64,000 nucleotides of DNA from assembly GCF_032854445.1 (NCBI RefSeq), contig NC_088301.1, positions 43,893,116 through 43,957,115 on the forward strand, read 5' to 3'. Numbering within the stretch: position 1 is the stretch's first letter; each line of letters opens with the position of its first letter. Positions 9,292 to 19,217 of this stretch are shown one piece after another. The notes under the pieces are model-generated. The model saw only the letters and a list, made by a program, of their open reading frames with translations. It did no database searches and was not told where the DNA came from. This DNA is from Liolophura sinensis. Lineage: Eukaryota > Mollusca > Polyplacophora > Chitonida > Chitonidae. A program made the position numbers and the translations under genes.

Positions 9292-12200
9292 TGGTGGAAT
9301 TTGAGTGGACAAACTATGGCGTCGTTTAGTACAACCTTCGTCATTGCTCTTGTGGCATCGGTATTTCTTCTCACTTCCTGTCAGAAAAAATCGATAACGA
9401 CAACGATGAAGCCAGAAGAAAACGTTTCCAAACCGTTCAGTACGTATTCAGATTTACTTACATACCGAGCCACATCCTCACACATATATAGAATCGTGTA
9501 TACACGAAAAAAAAATGATTGGCAGTTAATGTTTTAGAAATGTATATTTAGTTACATTTTCCCTCACCTCGGGCGCTTAAACTTGCAGTTGAGTGAATGA
9601 ACTAAACATATTAGGTATTAAGTTCTCAGCAGCTGATTTCAATAACATGTGGAGAATTAGTTATGTCGCAAGAATAGAAGAATTAAAACAAGCATTACAA
9701 AAATGAAGATTCAGAAACCTTATTACCCAAGGAAAATAAAGGTTATTAATTCTTTAGCACTTTCCAGAATGATTCATCTTCTTCGTTTACCATCTTGCCC
9801 TCAGCTGTATGTTTTGATGGAAATTTACAGTTTACACTATAAATTTCTTTGGACGATGAACCTGATTTGATAAAGAGGTCAGCAGTAACAAAACAGTATG
9901 CCTATGGGGCATTAAGAATGATTAATATTATGCCTTTTGTCCGGACTTAAAATTAACGTGGATAAAACGGTATTTTTTTAAGAAAATAAATGACAAACAA
10001 TTTTGATATGTGAAGCATACATTTTTAGTTTGGAATAAAAGGTACATTTTTAGATTACACTACATGATAGAAATATACCAAAGGAATTGCTAAATAATAT
10101 AAAACTAAATGTAAATGTTCCTTCCCCACCCTACCTAATATATTACAGCTTTCTCTTGAAAAGAAACGAGGTACACGATTTTTTACGATATTCAAATACT
10201 AAGTGCATGGGAACAAATTCTACAGCTTTATGATATTACAATGTAAGAAATGTTTTCTTATCTGTCTTCGAAAGTACTAGAGATACAAGATTAAGAGATT
10301 TTCATTTTGCAACGGAAATGTCCTACAAAATGTTATGTTTACAAAATTGGGATGCCAGATGATGACGTTTGTGAACTCTGTAACAAAGAAAAATAAACCC
10401 TTGAACATTTATTTCTCGAATGTGAAGAAGTTAAAATATTCCCAACCATAATGCTGGCCCCCGTCGTATAAGTGAAATATTCTTGAGGACGGCACAAAAC
10501 ACCAATCAAATAAATAAAGAAATAAACAATGCTACAGTAATTCTAGGCAGAGCCAATAAAAATATAATAATAAACACTCGACTTGTACTAGCTAAAGAGT
10601 GGATTTTGGGTCATAAAAACTGAAGACAGAATGAGCTTGAAGCATGAAACGATATGTAAATAGATTTTTTTTTTTTTTTGATTGGTGTTTTACGCCGTAC
10701 TCAAGAATATTTCACTTATACGACGGCGGCCAGCATTATGGTGGGTGGAAACCGGGCAGAGCCCGGGGAAAACCCACGACCATCCGCAGGTTGCTGGCAG
10801 ACCTTCTCACGTACGGCCGCCAGCATGAGCTGGACTTGAACTCACAGCGACCGCATTGGTGAGAGACTCCTGGGTCATTACGCTGCGCTAGCGCTTTAAC
10901 CGACTGAGCCACGGAGGCCCCTATGTAAATAGATGTACGTAGAATGTCCAAATCTACTTTTAATCTTCAATAATAAGCTTAGAGGTGTCAATGTTCGCAG
11001 TCGTTTTTAAAACACATGCTAATTTGTTGTCTGTAGATTGCAGCTTAGAGCACAGGAAACATCCAACGTCAGAAAATATGTTCCAGAAGAAATGGAATAG
11101 TGGTTGGAAGAACTACACTTGTCCCGTTGCGGGACTAATTTGGAATCAGGATTCTTGCCAATGTGAGCAGGGTGCTAATTACCTGGAGCCTTGCGCAGAA
11201 TATAGCCCTGTTCCAGATTCACCAAAGAGTTACATCAGAACAGTGTGGGGGCGAAATATTTCCTTGACCTGTGGGAGTAATATGGTTTGGAGCCAAGAGG
11301 AATGCACCTGTCGCTTTGCAGAATATGGAGCTTCATCGGGTATTGTATCACCCTTTATCTTTGAATCCACCATAGATTAATTATACTCTGACACTCGAAG
11401 ACACTGGCTCAAAAGTTCATGGGCATACAGATATGATTAGATAGTAATAGCTGTGAAAGGAGATATGCAGAAACATTTCTATAACATGAGCATTTGCTCT
11501 GCATACACAAAACTTGTTTCTGCTCTTGTCTGCATTTGTTTGAGAACGTCTAGATATATTGTAGTTTGTAGTCTCAGAATACATTGCAGTTAAGCTGAAG
11601 CGAGTTTAGATGTTAACAACATTCATGCATTGACATTACCCGTAAAGTAGTATATTCCACTTCCAAGCAGCACAACCGTGAATGGTAAATTGGTCGACTG
11701 TCCATACTTGTTTATTGAAGCTCATTTTGCTAACCACTTGATGCAAATTGCTATTATATATATATATACGATGTTTAAAACTGCAGTCGGAATACAAAGA
11801 TTACAAACGGTTCGAAACTGCAGTCGGAATACAACGATGACAAAGAATTAAAGACGTACAGCATAGAGAGTAAAACTAGAGCAGCGACGACAGTGTGATA
11901 GCTGAAAAATGGTCACACGTAACCGATGAAATACGGCCTCTTGTCAATTGACCTCAGTCAGGGTTTTGTTCTAACTGTTCATGTAAATGCATGAATAGTT
12001 TGGTAGAGCGTCCGCTTCGGGAGCGGTATAGATCCAGGGTCAACCCTGGGTCGAGTCACACCTATGACCTTAAAAGAGGAAGTTGTCAGTTCTTCGCTTG
12101 GCTTTCAGTATGAAGGTGACAGTGCAACGACTGGTTTACCCGCATCAGTATAATGGCTCGGGCGAGCCGGCTTACTTGCCCGTCTCAGTGAAGCAGCATT

Positions 12201-15200
12201 AGATAAAAGAACGTTGGAAATCCGTCCTGCAACAAGGAAGCACATTACATGCACTCTAAGGATTCCTTCGTCGTCATATGACTGAAAATTTTTTAAGCAT
12301 GATGTTAATTCCCAGGCACTCACTCACTCACTCATAAATAGTAACAATTTACACGCTACCTATCACGATGGCTTAAGCAGAATTAAGTAATAAAATCCAG
12401 TAATGTTAATTGCAGTATAATAAACGTCAATAGAATTACTCAAAGTGCAGTGTTGTCATCACATTAAAACAACCCAAAGAGGCGTTCCAAGCTGCAGTCG
12501 GAATATGAAGATGACAAGACGATCAAGACTGGAGTCGGAATACAAACATGTAGAAAGTTCAGAAGGCTCATTTGTTTGTTTGTTTTTTCCTATAATTTCT
12601 CCACATCATAAAAAATCTTACTTTTATACCTATATATCAGTATATACAGTCAAAAAGAGTGGTGAAGCCATTATTAATATGCGATTTTGTATCGATCGAT
12701 TCCCCATAGTTATATATCTATGCTTTGGGATTTACGGCGTACTTAGCCATTTTTTTTTTGGTCATATGACATAGGTGAGTGTACACATATTGTGTCTTCT
12801 TGTGACAGGGCGAGTACATGCCACCAAAGTGCTGTCGCCACTGAAACACCATATACCGAAGACACCAGACATGACACCGCCCCCCCCCCCCCCCCCTCCA
12901 GTCACATTATATACTGACACCGGGCCAACCAGTCCTGTTTCCTTGCCTGTCAGTGCTGAGCCGGAAGCGAGGCAGGAACAAAGTATTAAGCTTTTCGTAT
13001 GTATGACGGGACGCGGGTTTAATCCCAGTTCTCTCGAATTCGAGGCAGACATTCTACAGCCATTAGGCTACCAAAGCGATCTAATTTCCTATAGTTACTT
13101 GTACAGCGTAATTTCTTAGCAATTTTGGAGATCAGTGGATTTTTTTTTTTTTTTTTTTTTTGTCCATTCTTTCAGTTATTCTTTTCCTTGTGGTTTGTAT
13201 GTAGGGGCAGCGAGCGACCCTTGTGAGGTAATGTTTAACGCCACTTTTGACAAGGAGTTTAAAGACCATGCCCATGGGAGTTACATTGGCAAGTATCCGT
13301 ATAGTGGCGCCAAGCTGGAGAAGAAAACTGGGTCTGTGGGAGGGGGTGCGGTCTGTCTGAAGAAAGCTTACATCACTGTCCCGGCATTCAACGGAAATGA
13401 ATTGAGTAAAATCTTCCAAGTTCAGTTCCGGGTGAAGATGGAAGAGGAGAATGAGCGGGATCCTTTGAATCGGTTCGATATCCTCGTGTCCAACGGCTGT
13501 GGTCGTGACAACGCGACCTTGGAAATCGGTTACCGCCGTAGTGACCGAAGCTTTGCAGTGGGCATCACGGACAGATTCGAGTCGATCTCTCTCACCTGTT
13601 CCGACCGGGGACCACTTGTAAGTTGATAACCGTTTAGATTAACATTTGACTCAAGTGCACTGTGTACAGATGTTGCTGCGATCAACAATCGAATTGTTGA
13701 GAGTGCTTTAGTAGAAAAGGGGCCCCATACCTTCTTAAACGGATGGATCCAACACATTCGATGTCCCACCACCCCTTTTCATTCCATTCCCGTTGAAAGC
13801 AATTGTGATATCATGAAGTCACATAAAGATTAAACATTTGTAGCCAATGTGTGGGACTTCCGGTTGACCTATTTGCAACAAAACTGCTTATGATTGGTCA
13901 ATTGCATGTTCTTGGTTGACAGTTCGGAAACGTCTGTGTTGGTGGATAATTCAAATATTTTCAATAGTTTCAATATTGTGCTGCACTTCCTTGGAAACTG
14001 TGTTCAGATCATTACATAATGAAAGCCCCCCTTTTTTCAACAATGTAAGAAATTCTAGATAGTATGTAGTTATTAGTTCAAGGTTTCATGAATTGATATA
14101 ATATTGGCCTAATGGCCATCTTTTCTCAGAACCGAGTTCCCTTTCTATTGTCTTTACCTTTCTGCCAATCCACTCGTATATCTATATCTATGTGAAACCA
14201 TCCCTCTTACGCCTGTGTTTATAAAGGAGACAAACCTAGATAATGAACTGATGAACTGATGCCAAATAATTCAAATGTCCAGTGTCTGGTGGAATGTTAT
14301 GCTATACACAATTATACGTCCATTCTTTCTTTTTGGGAACACTAGAATGAGTGGAAACGAGTGTCGCTTCAGGTTGCCGAGCAAAACATACTGCTCACGG
14401 TGAATGGACGTACCTGTATCGACAATGAAAGAACCACGTTTATAGGTAAGACGTTTCATGCATTGCATTCTTATGAATAGTGACACTGTGTTATATAACA
14501 TACTATATCATTCAGCAACCTGCTGATTGTCGTGGGTTTCCACAGGGCTCTGTCCAGTTTCCTCCCACCATAAGGCTGACTGCCGTCGTGTAAACTAAAA
14601 TGCCAATCAAGTAAATAATTATCAGAGAAATATTTTTGAGTACGGCGTAAAACGCCTATCAAGTAAGTAAATAAATAATATAACTATTACGAATATTAGT
14701 TATTGTAGGTCTGTACCGAGTGAATACTATTGTTTCGTGTGACCTGTTGTTGACCTGTTGTTTTACATTTAGATCAACCAACTCCCACCCGGTGTCCTCT
14801 CTCATTTGGTGGAGATTCACGACGTGTGTCCAAAACCATGACGGGATGTTTTGACGAGGTAAATGTAGCATTTTGTATGTTGTCATGGGTTTCCCACGAA
14901 CATTTACCTTCATTTGCGCTTAATTTGTGAAAATTAAACGGAATGGGAAGAGGCCATTTGCAGTGAAAAATATACCCTGTTGGTTTATCCACAGAGCAAG
15001 TTATTGACATTATCTTTTGTCTAATTCTCCAGCCGAGCGCCATGCAGTCATTTTAAATTTTACTGACGATACATAAATAAAAAATAACATCTATTTATAC
15101 TTTCATCAGACTTGTTGCACCGTGAGTGAATTGCCATTTTAGGAACCCACGCATCGAAAAGTATTACCATTGTTTGATGTTCACACTGTTCAGTTCTATT

Positions 15201-15245
15201 ATCTTGTCCTTACAGATAGTTGTGCGTCGTTACTGCATCGACTGA
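9292..15245 (+). CDS. Secreted chitin-binding / LamG-like protein, six exons, 351 aa
   Basis: Joining 9316-9439, 11037-11339, 13205-13617, 14346-14445, 14773-14858 and 15216-15245 gives one continuous 351-codon frame ending in TGA at 15243-15245. All introns are GT-AG and phases agree at every join (1,1,0,1,0). The product starts with a hydrophobic signal peptide (residues about 7-21). Two cysteine motifs of peritrophin-A/CBM14 type follow, each ending CxC (C70-C82-C84 and C120-C131-C133). Residues about 149-351 form a LamG/concanavalin-like domain ending TGCFDEIVVRRYCID. This order resembles the C-terminal half of mollusc Pif/BMSP shell-matrix proteins, but a VWA domain is absent. By analogy it would act outside the cell, binding chitin in an organic matrix; that role is inferred. 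A 3' splice site at 9291 suggests a further 5'UTR exon, and AATAAA at 15373 may end the transcript. Introns are loaded with retroelements. Confidence 0.85.
9316..9439 (+). CDS. LamG gene, coding exon 1 (signal peptide)
   Basis: It encodes residues 1-41: a start Met, a hydrophobic core (FVIALVASVFLLTS) and a Thr/Lys-rich linker. The ATG at 9316 is the first in frame after the acceptor cacattttcag (ending 9291). The donor gtacgt begins at 9440, phase 1. Confidence 0.82.
9640..10620 (+). pseudogene. L1/Tx1-like non-LTR retrotransposon ORF2 remnant in LamG intron 1
   Basis: Broken + strand frames match the C-terminal region of an L1-like ORF2. Around 9850-9935 they read FLWTMNL/DEPDLIKR... followed by GALRMINI. 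Around 9945-9975 they read LKLTWIK in a shifted frame. Around 10335-10440 is the terminal zinc-knuckle style block (VCELCNKEK, then TLEHLFLECEEV after a stop). Around 10530-10615 come the last residues (LVLAKEWILGHKN). A 5'-truncated SINE interrupts it near 10446-10530. It is not functional. Confidence 0.72.
10446..10530 (+). mobile_element. SINE family A, 3' fragment, inside the L1-like remnant
   Basis: About 85 bp match the SINE end (cataatgctggcc, gtcgtataagtgaaatattc, ending caatcaaataaataaa). It separates the CCHC-like block from the last codons of the L1-like ORF2, so it inserted after the LINE. Confidence 0.8.
10653..10934 (-). mobile_element. SINE family A, full length, with 13-bp target-site duplication
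   Basis: The element occupies 10666-10921. Read on the minus strand, it begins with a tRNA-like head (ggcctccgtggctcagtcgg as A box; tgagttcaagtcc as B box). A GC-rich body and the conserved segment ending in the A-rich tail (T run 10666-10679 on +) follow. The 13-bp string tatgtaaatagat flanks it exactly at 10653-10665 and 10922-10934. It is one of the best-preserved copies here and lies in LamG intron 1. Confidence 0.95.
11037..11339 (+). CDS. LamG gene, exon 2 (two peritrophin-like chitin-binding motifs)
   Basis: It encodes residues 42-142. The acceptor is tctgtag and the donor gtattg is somewhat weak. Two units read YTCPVAGLIWNQDSCQC and LTCGSNMVWSQEECTC, with aromatic and Gly residues spaced as in CBM14-type domains of mollusc matrix proteins. 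Each unit has fewer cysteines than the classical six-Cys peritrophin-A fold, so chitin binding is inferred. Confidence 0.83.
11768..11850 (+). repeat. Short repeat pair with 'actgcagtcggaatacaa'
   Basis: Two units of about 38 bp sharing actgcagtcggaatacaa follow a short (TA)n run. A second pair of the same unit lies at 12480-12560, on the other side of the SINE at 11998-12337. It may be the internal minisatellite of the retroelement whose tail follows at 11845. Confidence 0.7.
11845..12000 (+). mobile_element. 3' tail fragment of the Penelope-like family
   Basis: The segment is clearly similar to the reverse complement of 1470-1600, sharing ggtcacacgtaacc, gaaatacgg..tcttgtcaat and tctaactgtt.atgt. 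It contains no RT sequence, so only the tail is present. It ends where the SINE at 11998 begins. Confidence 0.72.
11998..12337 (+). mobile_element. tRNA-headed SINE, family V-type with (CACT)n tail
   Basis: A tRNA-like head (tggtagagcgtccgcttcgg, then gggtcgagtcac as B box) is followed by a body of about 250 bp. The body ends with catatgactgaaaattttttaag and a (CACT)n tail at 12316-12335. A tail-only fragment of the same family is at 38783-38835. It lies in LamG intron 2. Confidence 0.8.
12480..12560 (+). repeat. Second pair of the 'ctgcagtcggaata' unit
   Basis: Two diverged units (ctgcagtcggaatatgaaga and ctggagtcggaatacaaac) match those at 11768-11850. This suggests that the SINE at 11998-12337 split a once continuous segment. 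Confidence 0.6.
12777..13085 (-). mobile_element. SINE family B, full length, minus strand
   Basis: Its 3' end on the minus strand (cctgtcacaagaagacac) and its internal 'ccggtgtcagtatataatgtgactgg' type segment match the + strand element at 61922-62101. The tRNA-like head appears in reverse at about 13015-13075. A 20-bp C run (12879-12898) lies in the middle. Located in LamG intron 2. Confidence 0.82.
13205..13617 (+). CDS. LamG gene, exon 3 (LamG-like domain, N-terminal part)
   Basis: It encodes residues 143-280, starting right after a 24-bp T run and a gtatgtag acceptor; the donor is gtaagt. The sequence has beta-sandwich character (alternating VQFRVKMEEE, FDILVSNGCG, LEIGYRR). GC content is clearly higher than in the flanking introns, which supports coding. 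The polypyrimidine tract is formed largely by the T run at 13140-13161. Confidence 0.85.
14346..14445 (+). CDS. LamG gene, exon 4
   Basis: It encodes residues 281-313 (NEWKRVSLQVAEQNILLTV...). This is the typical LamG strand pair in which a ligand-domain loop is followed by a 'VNGRTC' turn. The acceptor is gggaacactag and the donor gtaaga, phase 1. Confidence 0.82.
14500..14675 (+). mobile_element. SINE family A, 5'-truncated, with duplicated tail
   Basis: The segment starts near the centre (cagcaacctgctgattgtcg, then tcctcccaccataaggctg) and runs into the family end. The terminal part is unusual: 'ccaatcaagtaaata' appears at 14601 and again, as 'gcctatcaagtaagtaaata', at 14651. The agtacggcgtaaaac block lies between them. 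LamG intron 4. Confidence 0.8.
14773..14858 (+). CDS. LamG gene, exon 5
   Basis: It encodes residues 314-342, beginning DQPTPTRCPLSFGGD and ending MTGCFDE, which are the conserved closing strands of LamG domains (GxF/GCxD). The acceptor is tttacatttag and the donor gtaaat, phase 0. Confidence 0.82.
15216..15245 (+). CDS. LamG gene, terminal exon 6
   Basis: This nine-codon terminal exon (IVVRRYCID, then TGA) follows a strong acceptor, cttgtccttacag. The short piece completes the GCFDE-IVVRRYC ending expected of a LamG domain, with the last cysteine near the C-terminus. It is too short to find by open-frame length and was identified through splice phase and domain completion. Confidence 0.78.
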   Translation: MVVRRYCID

Positions 15246-16504
15246 GCTCAGAGGCGCCATGGCTATGACCCAGTCTTACTAACTCATAATATAATCAGCG
15301 ATGGTCCTACATTTGTATCATTTAAATATTACTTACTTATTTATTCAGAGTACAGTTCATGTTATTGCCGTCAATAAAATTATTTATAGTCGTATACCAG
15401 TGTGAACGTTACAGTGTATTGAAAGTTTCCAGGGAACATTTTTGTGAATACAATACTAGCACTTTGCGTGTTGATCAATTCTCCGTCTTTCAGTGAAATG
15501 TAGGTCTGGAGAATTATACCCAGATAGCAAAAATATTCTTGAGAAAATGCGTCTACGAAAATTTGTGAAAGTGGACCATGGAAGTCTAGGCAACCGTTCT
15601 GTGGCACCATTTACAAACAGTTGTCTGAATGCTTCGTCAGGCATATACCATATATTCATGCATGCATGCAAATATATGTTAAATGCCACGCGTATGTTGC
15701 AAGTGCCATGTGAAACGGGCAATGAACGTATAACATAAGGCACTCATTTATGTTCAATATATAAATTCTGAACGGCATTTCACGAATGACGAACGGTACA
15801 TGTATGAAAATTGCACTATTTGTATTAAGAGGCAGATAAAAAGTGTTCATTTATAACAGTGTTATCATATATCGGCTCATAATATTTGAATCGATAGTTG
15901 CAGTCGAGCAAAGATGTATATCCTGATCCACGGGTTATCCCCTATGAAATGACATTTAGAGTGGCACATCGAACACGTGACTTAAAGACAACCAGATCCA
16001 GATGGCGGCCGCGTATAGGATGTACACTGAAATGTCCTTTTTGCGGCCATTCTCTGTTATTACCATGCGCCATTTCAGATTAGACCAACCTACGACCAGG
16101 TTTGTTAATTTGTAGGAATATTCGGTTGACATCGATTTATGGTCGGAAAGTTTTAATGCACGTGTGAAAGACGATAACTGTTCTTTATCATATCCGACAT
16201 ATTTGGAGCTGTTTCATGCAGTACATCTCTCAACAGCGTTGCTCGAATGAGTTACCCCACTAATTAACCATTGAATGGAGAACAGGTTTGATCTTATGTT
16301 TAAAACATGACTATGTGGTCGATGAGCGGAACGATTTTTCTCGGAAAAGAGATAAAAATGCAATATATCCATACATTTGGTCGATCCTTTCTTTATACAT
16401 TCAATATAGAATAACACGTGACCTTGGCCAAAAGACAAATGTTCTCCAGCGAATTGTGCATTTAAGATTGTCTACAAAGTGCAACTGGAGCGCCAAGGAT
16501 CGCT
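15246..16504. other. 3' flank of LamG gene and intergenic stretch
   Basis: AATAAA at 15373-15378 is a plausible polyadenylation signal about 130 bp after the stop codon. Beyond that I see no exon. The open frames at 15493-15738 and 15456-15743 overlap on opposite strands with no domain. An alternating gcatgcatgc stretch lies at 15658. Confidence 0.4.
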
Positions 16505-16506
16505 TA

Positions 16507-16725
16507 CACTAAAAAAAAAATTATCTGTTAATTTTAACAGAAAATCTGTTGTCTGGGTGACGCTAGAATGTTGTCTGTTATTGCAACAGATTATGCTGTT
16601 AATTGCAACACACAGTTTCTATTAATTCAGCATAAAGATTCTATAAGACTAACAAACACAGTACATTCTGTAGCATCACTCAGACAAACTTTCTGTTGAA
16701 ATAAACAGATTGATTTTTTTTAGTG
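16507..16725. mobile_element. MITE with ~60-bp terminal inverted repeats and TA target duplication
   Basis: The left end cactaaaaaaaaaattatctg pairs with the reverse complement of the right end, cactaaaaaaaatcaatctg. The match continues for about 60 bp (…ttttaacagaaa… / …tttcaacagaaa…, then ctgggtgacgct / ctgagtgatgct). The dinucleotide TA flanks both ends (16505-16506, 16726-16727). The 219-bp element has no coding capacity. TA duplication suggests Tc1/mariner-type mobilisation. Confidence 0.88.
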
Positions 16726-16743
16726 TATATTGCCACCAACTCT

Positions 16744-16797
16744 GTAACGCTATAGTTTTGCGCATACTCAGTAACGCTATAGTTTTGCGCATACTCA
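16744..16797 (+). repeat. Perfect tandem duplication of 27 bp
   Basis: The unit, beginning gtaacgctatagttttgcgc, occurs twice head to tail without a mismatch, 19 bp after the MITE's right end. It is a recent local duplication. Confidence 0.95.
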
Positions 16798-17418
16798 AGG
16801 TCAAAGGTCTGTAAACGTAAATCTTGCGGTTCTGCATACATGTGCATCACTTTATCTATATTACTTCGTCCATTAAAATATAAACTCTAAAGTTACCTGC
16901 ATGTGGACAGATTGCATTTCATAAATATGCCAACCGCGCTTGCTGTATGGAACTGCAACACATGGCATACTTATTGTCGCACATACAATTAAGTCTTTTA
17001 ATTAAAGAGTAAAAGATTCGTACAGGTTGTAAACAGCTTTCCTAATGTGCTGGTATTTAATGGGGCTAAAGTTCAGAAAACCTGTGGTATTTAGGGCCTA
17101 CACAAGACCTATCTTGCACCTAATTTAATCAAGGGACCGCGATGTTGGTTCTGCTCAGGGCGTCCGGACATGATCCCGCGTATACATGATGTGTACTATA
17201 CACGCGATTTCAGGCTTCCACACGTGTCTCCTTGCGTTAAAGTGTACACAACGTGATTACCAAGTGAATACCAGTCGTTTTGAAGAAGTGCACTGACCCA
17301 AGTTAGTTGGGTATGCATCGCACAAATCCTGAATATATGCCTGAATGACCACCAAGAAATCTAGCTCCTACAAGCTCATATGCGGCATGCATTTTTTCGC
17401 GTTATTTTGCTTTCTACC

Positions 17419-18034
17419 ATCTTTTTTATTAGACCTATAGGTATGTTTTCTTGAATGTATATGATAAATGTGTAACAAACGTGTGTCAACTGCGATGGCT
17501 CATTTACACCATGCACCCTTTTGAATTTTTTGAATTTTTCATGTTTTTTTCTATGATCGTTGCCTGATTTTAGCCACGGAGCAAAACAAACGGTGAGATT
17601 ACCATCACTACATGTGACATTTTCTGACTCGGGGCGAAATTTGTAATATACATTACTTCATAAGCACATGGTGTGAACTCCTCCTAGTCGGAAAATGTCA
17701 TAGTGAAGTGGCACAGCCTATCAAATGACAGGCCCCAGTGATGGTGGTCTCCACGTTCGCTTTTCTCCGTCACGAAAAGGACGCAGTCGTTATGACTTTT
17801 TACCAGGTGAAAACACAAGAATAAAAAAATGCGAAAAAAGAACAGAGAAACTAAAAACAATGTAATCAAACAAACAAAACATGAAAAACTAGAAGATAAT
17901 GTAAAAAAGTAAAATAAAACAAGACAAAAACACGAAAAAGTAAAAAAACGAAAAAAAAAGTAGACACGTTTGTGTTACACAATTCTCACATAAATTCGAG
18001 AAAGTATACCTATTTACAGGTATAGTAAAAAGGA
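17419..18034. mobile_element. Inverted-repeat element, ~73-bp arms
   Basis: The left arm (17419-17492: atcttttttattagacctat…, gtgtaacaaacgtgtgtc) matches the reverse complement of 17961-18034 (…tatacctgtaaataggtatac…, gtgtaacacaaacgtgtc) with small gaps. The interior of about 470 bp carries long T- and A-rich runs and no frame of note. It is probably a non-autonomous foldback or TIR element; no clear target duplication was seen. Confidence 0.68.
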
Positions 18035-18096
18035 TGCATGGTTGAAAACAAAAAGTGAAGTAGTTATAAATTGTGTTTGGAGATTTACTGTATACA

Positions 18097-18103
<7 letters not shown>

Positions 18104-18154
<51 letters not shown>
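18104..18154. repeat. (AT)n microsatellite
   Basis: About 25 uninterrupted AT dinucleotides immediately follow the inverted-repeat element's flank. Confidence 0.97.
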
Positions 18155-18158
<4 letters not shown>

Positions 18159-18399
18159 GCCTCACTTCGCACAATTTTCTTGAGGATGACTTAAGTAAAG
18201 TCGAAATATCGAGAGCGTCCAAATAAATTTCTTCACGGAGTTACATTAGTTATTTTGTATATTTCGGTTTAATGAGTTTGTACTGTACTTGTTAGCAGTT
18301 CTATATTCTTGCAAATCTGTTAGAGTTAGAGAGACTTTCCCTTCAGTACAAATATTTACGTTTTCGTGAAATCAGATCAATTAAGTACTGCTAAGGAAT

Positions 18400-18912
18400 G
18401 GGAATACGGAACCGCAAAAAGGACGTATACGGAACCGTAAAAGGGACATGGGTTTTTTTTGTTGTTGTTCTTTTTTTTTTGTTTGTAACTGTGTGTTTTT
18501 TGTTTGGTTTTTTCTTTTGTAACTGCATTTTTTTATATTTCTCACTTCTGTAGTCTGTTTTTTTCCTTTTTTTTTAAGCAGGCCCAAAAAGAGAACTCCC
18601 AGAAATAGATATCGGGTTGGAGTTTTACTCTTTTTTTTAAGCTGACAAAGAAAAAAAAAGAAGAAAAGCTTCCGGAGATCTTGGACCCCGAGATAACAAG
18701 CCAATTGGATTACGTTTTGCTTCGAGCTTTTGTTGAAACATTCATGACTGTGACACTATCGTTGAATGATTATCTCGGGGCTTGAGATAACTAAGTCTGA
18801 TCCCGAGAAATCGACCAATCGTTTGTTCGCAGGTATCGTGATTTAGACGAAACCACGAACCAAGCTGTAATCCGATTGGCTGATTTTCTTTTTTTTCTCT
18901 CTCTCTCTCTCT
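18400..18912. repeat. T/G-rich low-complexity block with local inverted repeats
   Basis: The start has two direct copies of 'acggaaccg.aaaa.gga' (18404, 18431), followed by about 200 bp of T/G-rich sequence. A pair of imperfect inverted segments (agccaattggattac at 18699 and its complement at 18878-18892) and a CT run at 18897-18912 end the block. No gene is visible. Confidence 0.6.
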
Positions 18913-19217
18913 ATAATTCTTCCGTAATATACCCCTGCACATGCACAAAACGCGTGCTGTCTTGTGAGAAGTACAGTCCTGTGAAAAACACTGAATAACC
19001 TCTATCCCATATTGATCCTATTTGTACACCTGTAGCAGATAAATATTCTATATACCAGTACAGTGTATAAAACAGACAAACACGCCCATAATCTTTATGT
19101 AGTGTACAGTCACATTTCACTTCGAATTAGCTCTCTCTAATCAATGTCAGTATGCCTACATCACAGAAAAGGCTATTTAAATATTGATTTGAGTCTCAGA
19201 CCTTACTCAAATATTAA

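Noticed and set aside
10805-10921. tRNA gene on the minus strand (A and B boxes present)
   Set aside because: The same head recurs in every SINE A copy and is joined to a SINE body with an A-rich tail; the fold lacks a proper acceptor stem.
13132-13419. Minus-strand frame opposite LamG exon 3
   Set aside because: Antisense shadow; the + strand frame has domain content and correct splice phases.
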